From positions 1 to 53,085 of IMG/VR virus record IMGVR_UViG_3300021389_000031: DNA of 53,085 nucleotides; one strand, given 5' to 3'. Below are positions 1-5,671 of the stretch, piece by piece (the stretch's first letter is position 1; every line of letters begins with the position of its first letter). This DNA comes from a virus. The position numbers were made by a program, and so were the translations under genes. The notes under the pieces are model-generated. The model was given only the letters and a program-made list of their open reading frames with translations, was not told the origin of the DNA and ran no database searches.

Positions 1-401
1 TTAGCCCCCTGAAGGTTAGCCCCCTGAAGGTTAACCCCCTGAAGGTTAACCCCCTGAAGGTTAGCCCCACGAAGGTCGGCCCCCTGAAGGTTAGCCCTCT
101 GAAGGTTAGCCCACCGAAGGTTAGCCCACTGAAGGTTAGCATACTGAAGGTTAGCCCTCTGAAGGTTAGCCTCCTGAAGGTTAGCCCCCGCAAGGTCAGC
201 CCACTGAAGGTTAGCATACTGAAGGTAAGCCCCCCGAAGGTTAGCCTCATAAAGGTCAGCCCACTGAAGGTTAGCCCACCGAAGGTTAGCCCCCTGAAGG
301 TCAGCCCCCTCAAGGTCAGCCTCCTGAAGGTTAGCCCTCACACCATCTTCAACACCTTCCAGATAGAGCTTATGTAGCCTGAGCGTTTCTTGAATTTCCA
401 T
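1..401 (-). CDS. Pentapeptide-repeat protein, N-terminal part (continues at 53085)
   Basis: The ATG at 401-399 follows an AGGA ribosome site about 7 bases upstream. The protein starts MEIQETLRLHKLYLEGVEDG and then passes into about 22 repeats of the A(N/D)LQx type, seen in the DNA as 15-bp GCTAACCTTCAGGGG-like units. No stop occurs before position 1. Joining position 1 to 53085 keeps the frame: 401 + 490 = 891 nt, 296 residues. Pentapeptide repeats fold as a right-handed square beta-helix; some (MfpA, Qnr) mimic DNA and bind gyrase, but that role is not shown here. The repeat number is uncertain because 44-108 and 53021-53085 agree in 64 of 65 bases, so the assembly may have collapsed or broken here. 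Confidence 0.85.
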   Translation of the reverse strand, partial: MEIQETLRLHKLYLEGVEDGVRANLQEADLEGADLQGANLRWANLQWADLYEANLRGAYLQYANLQWADLAGANLQEANLQRANLQYANLQWANLRWANLQRANLQGADLRGANLQGVNLQGVNLQGANLQGA

Positions 402-466
402 TTGTTTTTCCTATCGTTGACGGTCCACACACACACACCACAAGGTGTTACTACGGTGACAACAGA

Positions 467-614
467 CCCCCAAGGGAAAGCCCGAGGGGGTCCAGATAAG
501 GGAAAGCCCCCAAGGGAAAGCCCAAGGGGGTCCAGATAAGGGAAAGCCCCCAAGGGGAAAGCCCGAGGGGGTCCAGATAAGGGAAAGCCCCCAAGGGAAA
601 GCCCGAGGGGGTCT
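467..614. repeat. Four tandem ~40-bp hairpin repeats
   Basis: Nearly identical units of 40-41 bp are repeated between the stop of the 618-995 gene and the start of the pentapeptide gene. On the transcribed (minus) strand each unit can fold as a nested hairpin: CCCCC pairs with GGGGG, with GGG-CTTT-CCC inside. No T-run follows, so this is not a classic terminator. It lies in the leader of the pentapeptide gene and might act on translation, RNA stability or attenuation. The open frame across it is low-complexity and is not believed to be coding. The 400-466 stretch beside it has only a CA dinucleotide run. Confidence 0.75.
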
Positions 615-617
615 AGT

Positions 618-995
618 CTAGAAACCTTCCGCCCGGAACCGCTTGCCCTTAACGCTTGGCAATGTGGTTACACCCTTAACCAATGGCTTGGGCTTGGCTT
701 TGCTATGATCTGCGCCACGGTTGATTACCTTGGAACGGTAGGCCTTGCCTGTATCTTTCACGGTAGCATCGCCCGGCTCTAACAGGCGCAACTCGCCCTT
801 AACCTCACTGGCATAAAATTCTTCACGGTACTTCTTGAAAGACGTGAGGGACGCGAAGGTGATACGTCGGGGTTTTCCATCCGTTGTCACGATAACGTGC
901 AAGGCGTAGGGCATATCGCCTTGCGCGTCAGTATCAGCATGAAAAGCAAGCCTTGCGGCTCGCTTCTTTGCATTCTTTCCCATTGTAGGGGCCAT
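618..995 (-). CDS. Hypothetical basic protein, 125 aa
   Basis: Not recognised. The product is rich in Lys and Arg (N-terminus GKNAKKRAARLAF, C-terminus KGKRFRAEGF), which suggests nucleic-acid binding, but no domain is visible. It starts 2 nt after the stop of the 998-1567 gene, so the two are an operon. A second ATG lies five codons inside. Base composition is more GC-rich than the neighbouring early genes, as is that of 998-1567, which hints that the pair was acquired together. It is the second gene of the leftward transcription unit nearest the control region, a position that in many phages holds host-takeover genes. Confidence 0.7.
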   Translation of the reverse strand: MAPTMGKNAKKRAARLAFHADTDAQGDMPYALHVIVTTDGKPRRITFASLTSFKKYREEFYASEVKGELRLLEPGDATVKDTGKAYRSKVINRGADHSKAKPKPLVKGVTTLPSVKGKRFRAEGF

Positions 996-997
996 GA

Positions 998-1567
998 TTA
1001 AAGCCCTTTCAAGATTTCGGCAATGTCGGCCTTGCTCAAATTGTCGGCCTTCATCCGTGCCGCAAGGGCTTTGCCCAATTTTGCCATGGCTTCGCTCCGC
1101 GTCGTATCAGGTGCGGGGAAGACATTCTTGACATAGTCGCATGTCATACCGTCCCCGGAATTGAACACGTCCAGCAGGGCTTCCAGTTTATACTTGTCGG
1201 CAACCTTAGCCATGGTTTCAATGTGCACCATTGCGGGGCGTTTCTTGTCACCGATCAAGGCGAAATCATGCGAGGGGAAGCATGCTTTGATTGCACGTTT
1301 AGCGATAGCGGAGAGTTTGCCGTTGGCGATTGCAAAGGCTAGCGGTTGCAAATCAAAGGCATTGCCACCGTAAAGCATGGCGGGCAAGATCAATGCCAGT
1401 TCCGCCACGCCTTCTGCTTTGCGGAGTTCTTCGCGCTTGCCTTTGTTTGTCTCTTTGAGCTTGGCATAAGCTTTGATTGCTTGAGCTTGCGCTTCGTGGT
1501 CAAATGTCGTTGCAGAGGCGATTGCCAGTTCAATTGCGGTGGCGGGGGTTTTGTTCGAATTAGTCAT
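998..1567 (-). CDS. Hypothetical protein, 189 aa
   Basis: Not recognised. It is an Ala/Lys-rich, probably all-helical protein; the last ~30 residues (AKLGKALAARMKADNLSKAD) look like a compact helical bundle. An AAGGAA ribosome site lies 6 bases before the ATG at 1567. It is the first gene leftward from the control region, with candidate promoters at 1715-1743 and 1759-1787, and is followed at once by 618-995. GC-rich codon use resembles an alphaproteobacterial host more than the AT-leaning early genes. First-gene position suggests immediate-early expression; function unknown. Confidence 0.75.
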   Translation of the reverse strand: MTNSNKTPATAIELAIASATTFDHEAQAQAIKAYAKLKETNKGKREELRKAEGVAELALILPAMLYGGNAFDLQPLAFAIANGKLSAIAKRAIKACFPSHDFALIGDKKRPAMVHIETMAKVADKYKLEALLDVFNSGDGMTCDYVKNVFPAPDTTRSEAMAKLGKALAARMKADNLSKADIAEILKGL

Positions 1568-1621
1568 TGTCAGTTCCTTTCAAGGTTTGGGCGGTATTGC
1601 CCGGTATAGCGGATAGTGTAT

Positions 1622-1737
1622 GCGACAAGACAAGCCGGTTGTGCCGTTAAGGGGGGCCTTGCGCCTAGCAGGCGGGGCCTTGTCTCTTTCCCTTTCGGTC
1701 CGGGTCGCATCCGGCTTATTCGGGCTTGTCTTGTCGC
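1622..1737. repeat. 15-bp perfect inverted repeat flanking a GC-rich spacer
   Basis: GCGACAAGACAAGCC at 1622-1636 is repeated as its exact reverse complement at 1723-1737. The arms are 86 bp apart. The right arm fills the spacer of a candidate leftward promoter (1715-1743) and the left arm lies in the leader of the first leftward gene. It could be a paired operator for looping repression, a cruciform or RNA hairpin, or the scar of a lost element. Open frames across it are low-complexity and not credible as genes. Confidence 0.7.
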
Positions 1738-1743
1738 GGTCAA
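1715..1743 (-). promoter_or_regulatory. Candidate leftward sigma-70 promoter
   Basis: On the minus strand TTGACC (1743-1738) and AATAAG (1720-1715) are 17 bp apart. The spacer contains one arm of the 15-bp inverted repeat. It would drive the 998-1567 and 618-995 genes. The -10 match is only 4 of 6. Confidence 0.4.
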
Positions 1744-1758
1744 TTTTCCGTCCGGTAG

Positions 1759-1787
1759 CTAGGGCATTTTTTCGCATACCCTGTCAA
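1759..1787 (-). promoter_or_regulatory. Weak candidate leftward promoter
   Basis: A perfect TTGACA (minus strand, 1787-1782) is followed 17 bp on by CCCTAG, a poor -10. It lies just outside the inverted repeat and could be an alternative or activated start for the leftward genes. Confidence 0.3.
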
Positions 1788-1798
1788 GCCCCCTTAGT

Positions 1799-1870
1799 GA
1801 GAACAAACAAGAAACATCAGAGAACATTGCAAGAACAAACGAAAATAAATTTGGACAAATAGAGAACATC
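1799..1870. repeat. Helically phased GAACA-type repeat array
   Basis: GAACA or close variants start near 1801, 1812, 1822, 1833, 1854 and 1864, that is, at multiples of about 10.5 bp; the 1843 position is degenerate (AAATA). The stretch is AT-rich and lies upstream of the leftward promoters. The same face of the helix would carry every copy, as expected for a cooperative binding array (iterons, a partition or origin site) or intrinsically bent upstream DNA. Confidence 0.55.
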
Positions 1871-1988
1871 CTCTGGATTATGTTACAATATAACGTAAAT
1901 TTATGGCAGGCTTATTGACCTATCTAGGCGTGAACGAATTAGCAACATGAGGTATGATGATACCCCCTTATGTGGTGCTGACCTAAGA

Positions 1989-2069
1989 TAGTTTAACGTT
2001 AAACTACTTCGGCGGGATATAGTTCAAGGTTAAACCTTTCCATGTGTGAAATGGTTCAAGGTTAAACTA
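1989..2069. promoter_or_regulatory. Operator family I: three palindromic sites
   Basis: A perfect 18-bp palindrome TAGTTTAACGTTAAACTA occupies 1989-2006. Related sites TAGTTCAAGGTTAAACCT (2020-2037) and TGGTTCAAGGTTAAACTA (2052-2069) follow at 31 and 32 bp, three helical turns each. This is the usual form of a repressor's tandem operators. No obvious repressor gene (classical HTH protein of Cro/CI type) is seen in the window, so the protein could come from the host or from one of the unknown small genes. Confidence 0.7.
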
Positions 2070-2454
2070 GTTTTTCGTGGTTCTCTGCGGTTTCATGGGG
2101 GTTTCCAAGTGATGCATCCCCCGTGAGGTATCCCTATACCCCATTTTTCTTCAGGGGAAAAAGATATTCCCGACGTGAAACATGTTGCAAAAATGTCACA
2201 GGAGAGGGGAGCATGTGGGTGAGGCAGGGGGGCATGGGCCATGGGGGGTGGCTATGTACGATTTATACCCACTCTGACAGAAATTTGGGATTTTTCGATC
2301 TGTAAAGGACATTATGAATAGCATCAACCTATCATAAACCCCCATATACATAGGGAAAAACTATCATAAAGGGTCCCTCTGTGTTTTGCAGCTTGAGAAG
2401 GGGTACTTTTGGTGTTTTTTGAGCGGTTTTCTGACAGTGTACGGCGGGTAGACC
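2070..2454. other. Non-coding part of the control region
   Basis: No gene is supported here. Possible frames (for example plus 2123-2305) have odd composition and no ribosome site. The sequence CTATCATAAA occurs twice near 2329-2371 without an identified role. Confidence 0.5.
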
Positions 2455-2942
2455 ACATGTGTGCACTTTAAGTGGGGAACCTGAAGTAGTTGTAAGGTTT
2501 TTGGCTCTGGAAAATATTGATATTGAGGGGGCTGGAAAGGGGAAAAGGGGAGGTACTACACAAAAAGCTAGGTAACTGGACCTATCGGGCAACAAGAATG
2601 GTACCTTTTCTGGACCTAATGTCACTTTAGGGATTGACAAACTTTCCGTTTCGGGTATAATTCTCGTAGAGATCGTCTTAAGTAATACATGATGTTTCAA
2701 CCTAAGTCTTAACAACCTCTTCTAGTAAATCTAGAGAAAAAAGAAACCTAAAGTGCACTTAAGGTTACTACATAAGGTGCACTTTAAGTACGCTTGTAAG
2801 ATTTTTTCTATTTAGGTGGGAATGGTGATTAGGTGAACCAGAGGGTTCGACCCCCAAGTTGGGAACTTAAGGTACCTCGGGGGCCAGACTTAAGTATTTT
2901 TTGTTGTCCAACTTGAAGGGTTGACTTCAAGTGCACTTAAGG
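2455..2942. promoter_or_regulatory. Operator family II: GTGCAC-centred palindromes
   Basis: Four copies approximate the ideal palindrome CTTAAAGTGCACTTTAAG: 2455-2472 (right half perfect), 2747-2764, 2771-2788 and 2925-2942. The last fills the spacer of the rightward promoter at 2921-2948, where a bound protein would block RNA polymerase. A partial element GAACTTAAGGTACC (2863-2876) is repeated exactly at 52173-52186 in the other major non-coding region. This family is unrelated in sequence to the sites at 1989-2069, so two regulators are implied. Confidence 0.65.
2634..2661 (+). promoter_or_regulatory. Perfect-consensus rightward sigma-70 promoter
   Basis: TTGACA (2634-2639) and TATAAT (2656-2661) are separated by 16 bp; both hexamers match consensus fully. 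It points to the lysis and virion genes beginning at 2963, leaving a leader of about 300 nt that contains family II operators. Confidence 0.8.
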
Positions 2943-2948
2943 TATAAC
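2921..2948 (+). promoter_or_regulatory. Rightward sigma-70 promoter with operator in spacer
   Basis: TTGACT (2921-2926), 16-bp spacer, TATAAC (2943-2948). The spacer is itself the family II palindrome CTTCAAGTGCACTTAAGG, so a repressor would compete directly with RNA polymerase. The -10 lies about 15 bases upstream of the first rightward ATG (2963), so a transcript from here would have a leader of only about 8 nt; the ribosome site AAAGGA (2951-2956) would sit at its very start. Confidence 0.65.
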
Positions 2949-2962
2949 TCAAAGGATTGTTT

Positions 2963-3226
2963 ATGAAACTCTCAGATAATGTCATTGAAGAATTTTACTC
3001 TGCTGTTGCAGGTAACAACAATCATTTTATCTACTCTCTTCATATCCCTCTATCTGATGTCTTCTACACTAGGGAAGCTGTCTCAAACAAGTTCGGTAAG
3101 AGATTCACTCTGGATTACATTGAGTGGGCCATGCTGAAGGAGGGGATGATTTCCTCTAGGCACTGCTATCAGCCAGAGCTAAAGATGTCTTGGGATGAGT
3201 ATCCCTTGGATAAGGAAGTTAAGTGA
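2963..3226 (+). CDS. Hypothetical protein, 87 aa
   Basis: First gene of the rightward arm. The ATG at 2963 has AAAGGA six bases upstream; a TTG two codons earlier is less likely. The product (MKLSDNVIEEFYSAVAG...) is not recognised; it has no membrane segment or signal peptide. Its TGA overlaps the endolysin start (TGATG), so translation is probably coupled. Position suggests a lysis-related or early-late role, but nothing in the sequence proves it. Confidence 0.75.
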   Translation: MKLSDNVIEEFYSAVAGNNNHFIYSLHIPLSDVFYTREAVSNKFGKRFTLDYIEWAMLKEGMISSRHCYQPELKMSWDEYPLDKEVK

Positions 3227-3609
3227 TGTACCAACTTGGGATACGATCCCTTTCAAATCTGACAGGGGTTCATCCCGATTTGATTAAGGTAGTCCATAGG
3301 GCTATTCAACTCACCAAACAAGATTTCACTGTTATTGAAGGTATGAGGACTAAGAGTCGTCAGGAGGAACTCTTCAAGAAGGGTGCCTCAAAGACTTTGA
3401 ACTCACGTCACCTGACAGGTCATGCAGTTGATATCGCCCCTTGGGTAGACGGAGCTATCAGTTGGGATTGGAAGTACTACCCCGCAGTCAGGGATGCCAT
3501 GATGGCTGCTGGGGAAGAGTTTAAGGTGCCTCTCGAATGGGGTGGTAGCTGGAAGAGGTTCACGGACGGTCCCCATTGGCAATTGCCTTGGTCGGAGTAC
3601 CCACTGTGA
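3226..3609 (+). CDS. Endolysin, M15-type L-Ala-D-Glu/D-Ala-D-Ala peptidase
   Basis: Probably cuts the peptide stems of the host cell wall. The zinc-peptidase M15 signature is clear: SRHLTGHAVDIAP around residues 60-75 supplies a His and the Asp of the metal site, and GPHWQL near the C-terminus supplies the last His. At 127 aa it has the usual length of single-domain phage M15 enzymes and no cell-wall-binding domain. There is no signal peptide, so release needs a holin. It overlaps the next gene by GTGA, placing it in a lysis cassette with 3606-4270. Confidence 0.9.
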   Translation: MYQLGIRSLSNLTGVHPDLIKVVHRAIQLTKQDFTVIEGMRTKSRQEELFKKGASKTLNSRHLTGHAVDIAPWVDGAISWDWKYYPAVRDAMMAAGEEFKVPLEWGGSWKRFTDGPHWQLPWSEYPL

Positions 3610-3809
3610 GCCAAGAAGATTTTAACACCGTCCGGGGAGACCTCTACGCAATGGACAAGAGGTTAGCCCTCCTAGAACAAAAAGTAACTCAAATTGATAC
3701 TAACGTAGAGAAGATCGCTAGTGCTCTGGGTTGGATTGTGAAGATCACTGGCGGGGGCCTACTTACTGGTATCACTGCTTGGATCATCAAAGGTGGCTTG
3801 GGTGGGTAA
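3606..3809 (+). CDS. Small membrane protein, holin candidate
   Basis: The GTG at 3606 overlaps the endolysin stop (GTGA) and has GGAG 8 bases upstream, giving a 67-residue protein. Residues 1-45 form a heptad-like helix (coiled coil, LLEQKVTQIDTNVEKIASAL) and the end is one hydrophobic helix (IVKITGGGLLTGITAWII). This coiled coil plus one membrane segment is common next to phage endolysins; such proteins are often annotated as holins or holin partners. Family not certain. Confidence 0.65.
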   Translation: MSQEDFNTVRGDLYAMDKRLALLEQKVTQIDTNVEKIASALGWIVKITGGGLLTGITAWIIKGGLGG

Positions 3810-4032
3810 GAAAACCTTCAAAAGGGAGTACGCCCTCTTTTTTGTTGTCCTCTTGGCCTACCAGATTTGTGTAGGTAATGCGGAGATCTTAAGTATCATA
3901 ATCTGGCCCTTCATCTCTTTTGTTGCAGCTAGTGCGGGGTTACATATCTATGATAAGAACACTACTGCTTCTAGTCATGCTGACAGGTTGTACGGGACTC
4001 CCGGGAGCACTCCTCTCAACCCTGACAAATAG
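3802..4032 (+). CDS. Two-helix membrane protein, holin candidate
   Basis: A GTG at 3802 with AAAGG 8 bases upstream is preferred over the GTG at 3793. The 76-residue product has a basic start (GKKTFKREY), two hydrophobic segments (ALFFVVLLAYQICVG and ILSIIIWPFISFVAASAG) and a polar tail. This is the class II holin topology. It overlaps the preceding gene by 8 nt and the following spanin by 83 nt. Which of the two small membrane proteins makes the lethal lesion cannot be told from sequence. Confidence 0.65.
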   Translation: MGKKTFKREYALFFVVLLAYQICVGNAEILSIIIWPFISFVAASAGLHIYDKNTTASSHADRLYGTPGSTPLNPDK

Positions 4033-4270
4033 CCAACCCGGAGTAGCTGTAGAAGCTCAAGTTGGGAAAGAGAATACGAAGGTTATTGGTATCTCAGAAC
4101 AGGTGAAGGGTGACAAGGTTACCAAATCTGTTGAAGCCAACAACGTTGAAAATATCAATGTCCAACAAACTCCTGTGTGGTTGTACATAGCCCTGATACT
4201 GGGGTGGATGCTCCCAAGCCCGGGAGAGATGGCCAGAGGGATTCTATCCCTGTTCAAGAGGAAGACCTGA
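3950..4270 (+). CDS. Unimolecular spanin (lipoprotein with C-terminal membrane helix)
   Basis: Joins inner and outer membranes and fuses them in the last step of lysis. From the ATG at 3950 the protein starts MIRTLLLLVMLTGCTG, a lipoprotein signal with lipobox LTGC (Cys about 14), followed by ~60 polar periplasmic residues, a membrane segment VWLYIALILGWMLP and a short basic tail LFKRKT. An acylated N-terminus plus a C-terminal membrane helix is the u-spanin arrangement known from phage T1. At 106 aa it is somewhat short. It overlaps the upstream membrane protein and its stop overlaps the next start (TGATG). Confidence 0.75.
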   Translation: MIRTLLLLVMLTGCTGLPGALLSTLTNSQPGVAVEAQVGKENTKVIGISEQVKGDKVTKSVEANNVENINVQQTPVWLYIALILGWMLPSPGEMARGILSLFKRKT

Positions 4271-4542
4271 TGCCTAGCTCCAAAAACTATAAAAGGGATT
4301 ATGGCCCCACTGGGGAGGGGAAGTACGATAAATCCCCTAAGCGGATGGAAGACAACCGGAAGCGTAAGGCTGCTAGGCGTATTCTGGAGAAACTCGGTAA
4401 GGTCTCCAAGAATGATGGTAAAGATGTAGACCATAAGAATGGTCGGCCTAAAGACAACAAAGCGTCTAACCTTCGTCCTCTCTCACCAGCCAAGAATCGT
4501 TCTATCCCTCGTACCAAGACAGCTAGGAAGAAAAATGGTTAA
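4270..4542 (+). CDS. Small HNH-like endonuclease, 90 aa
   Basis: The core DVDHKNGRPKDNKASNLRPL matches an HNH motif: DH followed by an N-rich loop and a second Asn, then KNRSIPR. The rest is strongly basic. Similar short proteins occur in many marine podoviruses between lysis and virion genes. It could be a homing enzyme or a packaging-associated nickase. Start ATG overlaps the spanin stop; the end overlaps the next ATG (4535). It is unrelated in layout to the HNH-AP2 gene at 45595. Confidence 0.75.
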   Translation: MPSSKNYKRDYGPTGEGKYDKSPKRMEDNRKRKAARRILEKLGKVSKNDGKDVDHKNGRPKDNKASNLRPLSPAKNRSIPRTKTARKKNG

Positions 4543-4816
4543 AGACTACAAACTTGAGAAGGCTGGAGTTGAGGGCTACAATAAACCTAAACGTACGCCA
4601 GATCACCCTACCAAAAGCCATGTTGTTGTGGCCAAGGTGGGAACTCAGACAAAGACTATCCGTTTTGGTCAACAGGGGGTGACGGGTTCCCCCAAGAAGG
4701 AAGGGGAGTCTACAGCCTACCGTAAGCGTAGAGAGTCCTTCAAAGCCCGACATGCAAAGAATATCGCTAAGGGCAAGATGTCTGCGGCATACTGGAGCAA
4801 CCAGAGCAAGTGGTGA
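4535..4816 (+). CDS. Conserved-type basic phage protein, 93 aa
   Basis: Not assigned a function. The C-terminal half FGQQGVTGSP...RKRRESFKARHAKN...SAAYWSNQSKW is a pattern I recall from many marine podovirus and cyanophage genomes, usually labelled hypothetical. It is highly basic and could bind DNA or be packed in the virion. The ATG at 4535 overlaps the HNH gene end by 8 nt; upstream in-frame starts are not supported. Confidence 0.7.
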   Translation: MVKDYKLEKAGVEGYNKPKRTPDHPTKSHVVVAKVGTQTKTIRFGQQGVTGSPKKEGESTAYRKRRESFKARHAKNIAKGKMSAAYWSNQSKW

Positions 4817-4820
4817 GATT

Positions 4821-4997
4821 GTGAAGAAGAACTGGATTCAAGAAGCTATCAAGAAACCCGGAGCTTTGCGTAAGTCTCTCGGGGTCAAGACTGGTAAGAC
4901 GATCCCAACCAAGACTTTGAACAAGGCTGCTAAGGCTCCCGGGAAACTGGGCCAAAGGGCACGTCTTGCAAAGACTCTCAAGGGTATGAAGAAATGA
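4821..4997 (+). CDS. Short basic protein, 58 aa
   Basis: GTG start at 4821 with GGTGAG just upstream. The product (VKKNWIQEAIKKPGALRKSL...) is Lys/Arg-rich with no acidic stretch. It resembles small phage proteins of unknown role that accompany the 4535-4816 type. It overlaps the next start by ATGA-like spacing (4994). Confidence 0.65.
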   Translation: MKKNWIQEAIKKPGALRKSLGVKTGKTIPTKTLNKAAKAPGKLGQRARLAKTLKGMKK

Positions 4998-5395
4998 AAA
5001 AGGGTTTCATGGTTACAGCCACAATGATGGGGGATATGGTCCCTGAGATTGTGTCTGCAAAAGAGAACGAGAAAAACCTCAAACTCGTCCTAGAGAACTG
5101 GAATCTCGGGCCAGCTAAAGCTTCCCCTAAGCCGGGAGATAATAAGCCATACTGGACTAAGATGGCAAAGATCTGGGGTAACACTGAAGCAGAGGCTCGT
5201 CGTCAACTCTGTGCCAACTGTGAGTACTTTGAGGACACCCCGAGGATGATCGAGGCTATGGAAGCTATCCCATTTAATGAACTAGATGCAGATGGGGGTG
5301 GCCGTGGCTACTGCCATAAGTTTGATTTCATCTGCCACAATCTACGTACCTGCCAAGCGTGGGAAAAAGCCCCCTATTCTAAGGAAGAATTCTAA
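4994..5395 (+). CDS. Cysteine-rich hypothetical protein, 133 aa
   Basis: Residues 74-122 contain a CANC pair, then GYCHKFDFICHNLRTC, so at least five Cys and a His could bind zinc or an iron-sulfur cluster. The N-terminal half is variable and charged. It sits between small basic proteins and the spike-base protein and overlaps the latter by one base. No enzyme family is recognised. Confidence 0.75.
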   Translation: MKKGFMVTATMMGDMVPEIVSAKENEKNLKLVLENWNLGPAKASPKPGDNKPYWTKMAKIWGNTEAEARRQLCANCEYFEDTPRMIEAMEAIPFNELDADGGGRGYCHKFDFICHNLRTCQAWEKAPYSKEEF

Positions 5396-5670
5396 TGTCC
5401 AACCCCTTCAACTACCTTGAGAACAACCCCACTGGTCTGATCCGAAACTGGGTTGCTGTGACACCTAACGACTCTGCAGACAATGTGGGTACAGGTAATG
5501 TAGCTATTGGTCTCTATATTACTGTAGCAGGTAACGTAACTTTTACTGATGTAGATGGTGACGATGTGACGGTGAATGTACCAGCTAACTTCTACCTCAC
5601 CTGTTCTGTAGCCCGAGTTAAATCCACGGGCACTGCTGCTACTGGCATCTTTGCACTGATCTCGGCTTGA
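5395..5670 (+). CDS. Spike-base protein-like, 91 aa
   Basis: The pattern AVTPNDSADNVGTGNVAIGL, then TVNVPANF and RVKSTGTAATGIFAL, resembles the spike-base family first described in the Rhodobacter gene transfer agent, where it anchors head spikes. A small beta domain with a Ser/Asp-rich start and a hydrophobic 'GT-ATGI-AL' end is typical. It directly precedes a head-spike-fibre protein (5672), which supports the assignment. AT-leaning codon use here contrasts with the GC-rich genes that follow. Confidence 0.6.
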   Translation: MSNPFNYLENNPTGLIRNWVAVTPNDSADNVGTGNVAIGLYITVAGNVTFTDVDGDDVTVNVPANFYLTCSVARVKSTGTAATGIFALISA

Positions 5671-5671
5671 T

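Noticed and set aside
1-340. Possible CRISPR array from regular short repeats
   Set aside because: The 15-bp units have no spacers and encode A(N/D)LQx pentapeptides in one continuous frame.
338-553. Open frame of 71 aa on the minus strand over the 40-bp repeats
   Set aside because: Pro/Gly/Leu low-complexity translation of the repeats; it overlaps the better-supported pentapeptide start at 401 in another frame.
1580-1862. Frames on both strands over the 15-bp inverted repeat
   Set aside because: Skewed composition, no ribosome site, and overlap with promoter and repeat signals.
2123-2305. 60-aa plus-strand frame in the control region
   Set aside because: GTG start without ribosome site; Gly/Trp/His-rich product resembles no protein.
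2332-2715. 127-aa frame on the minus strand
   Set aside because: It lies across a perfect rightward promoter and operators, has no ribosome site and an unlikely amino-acid mix.
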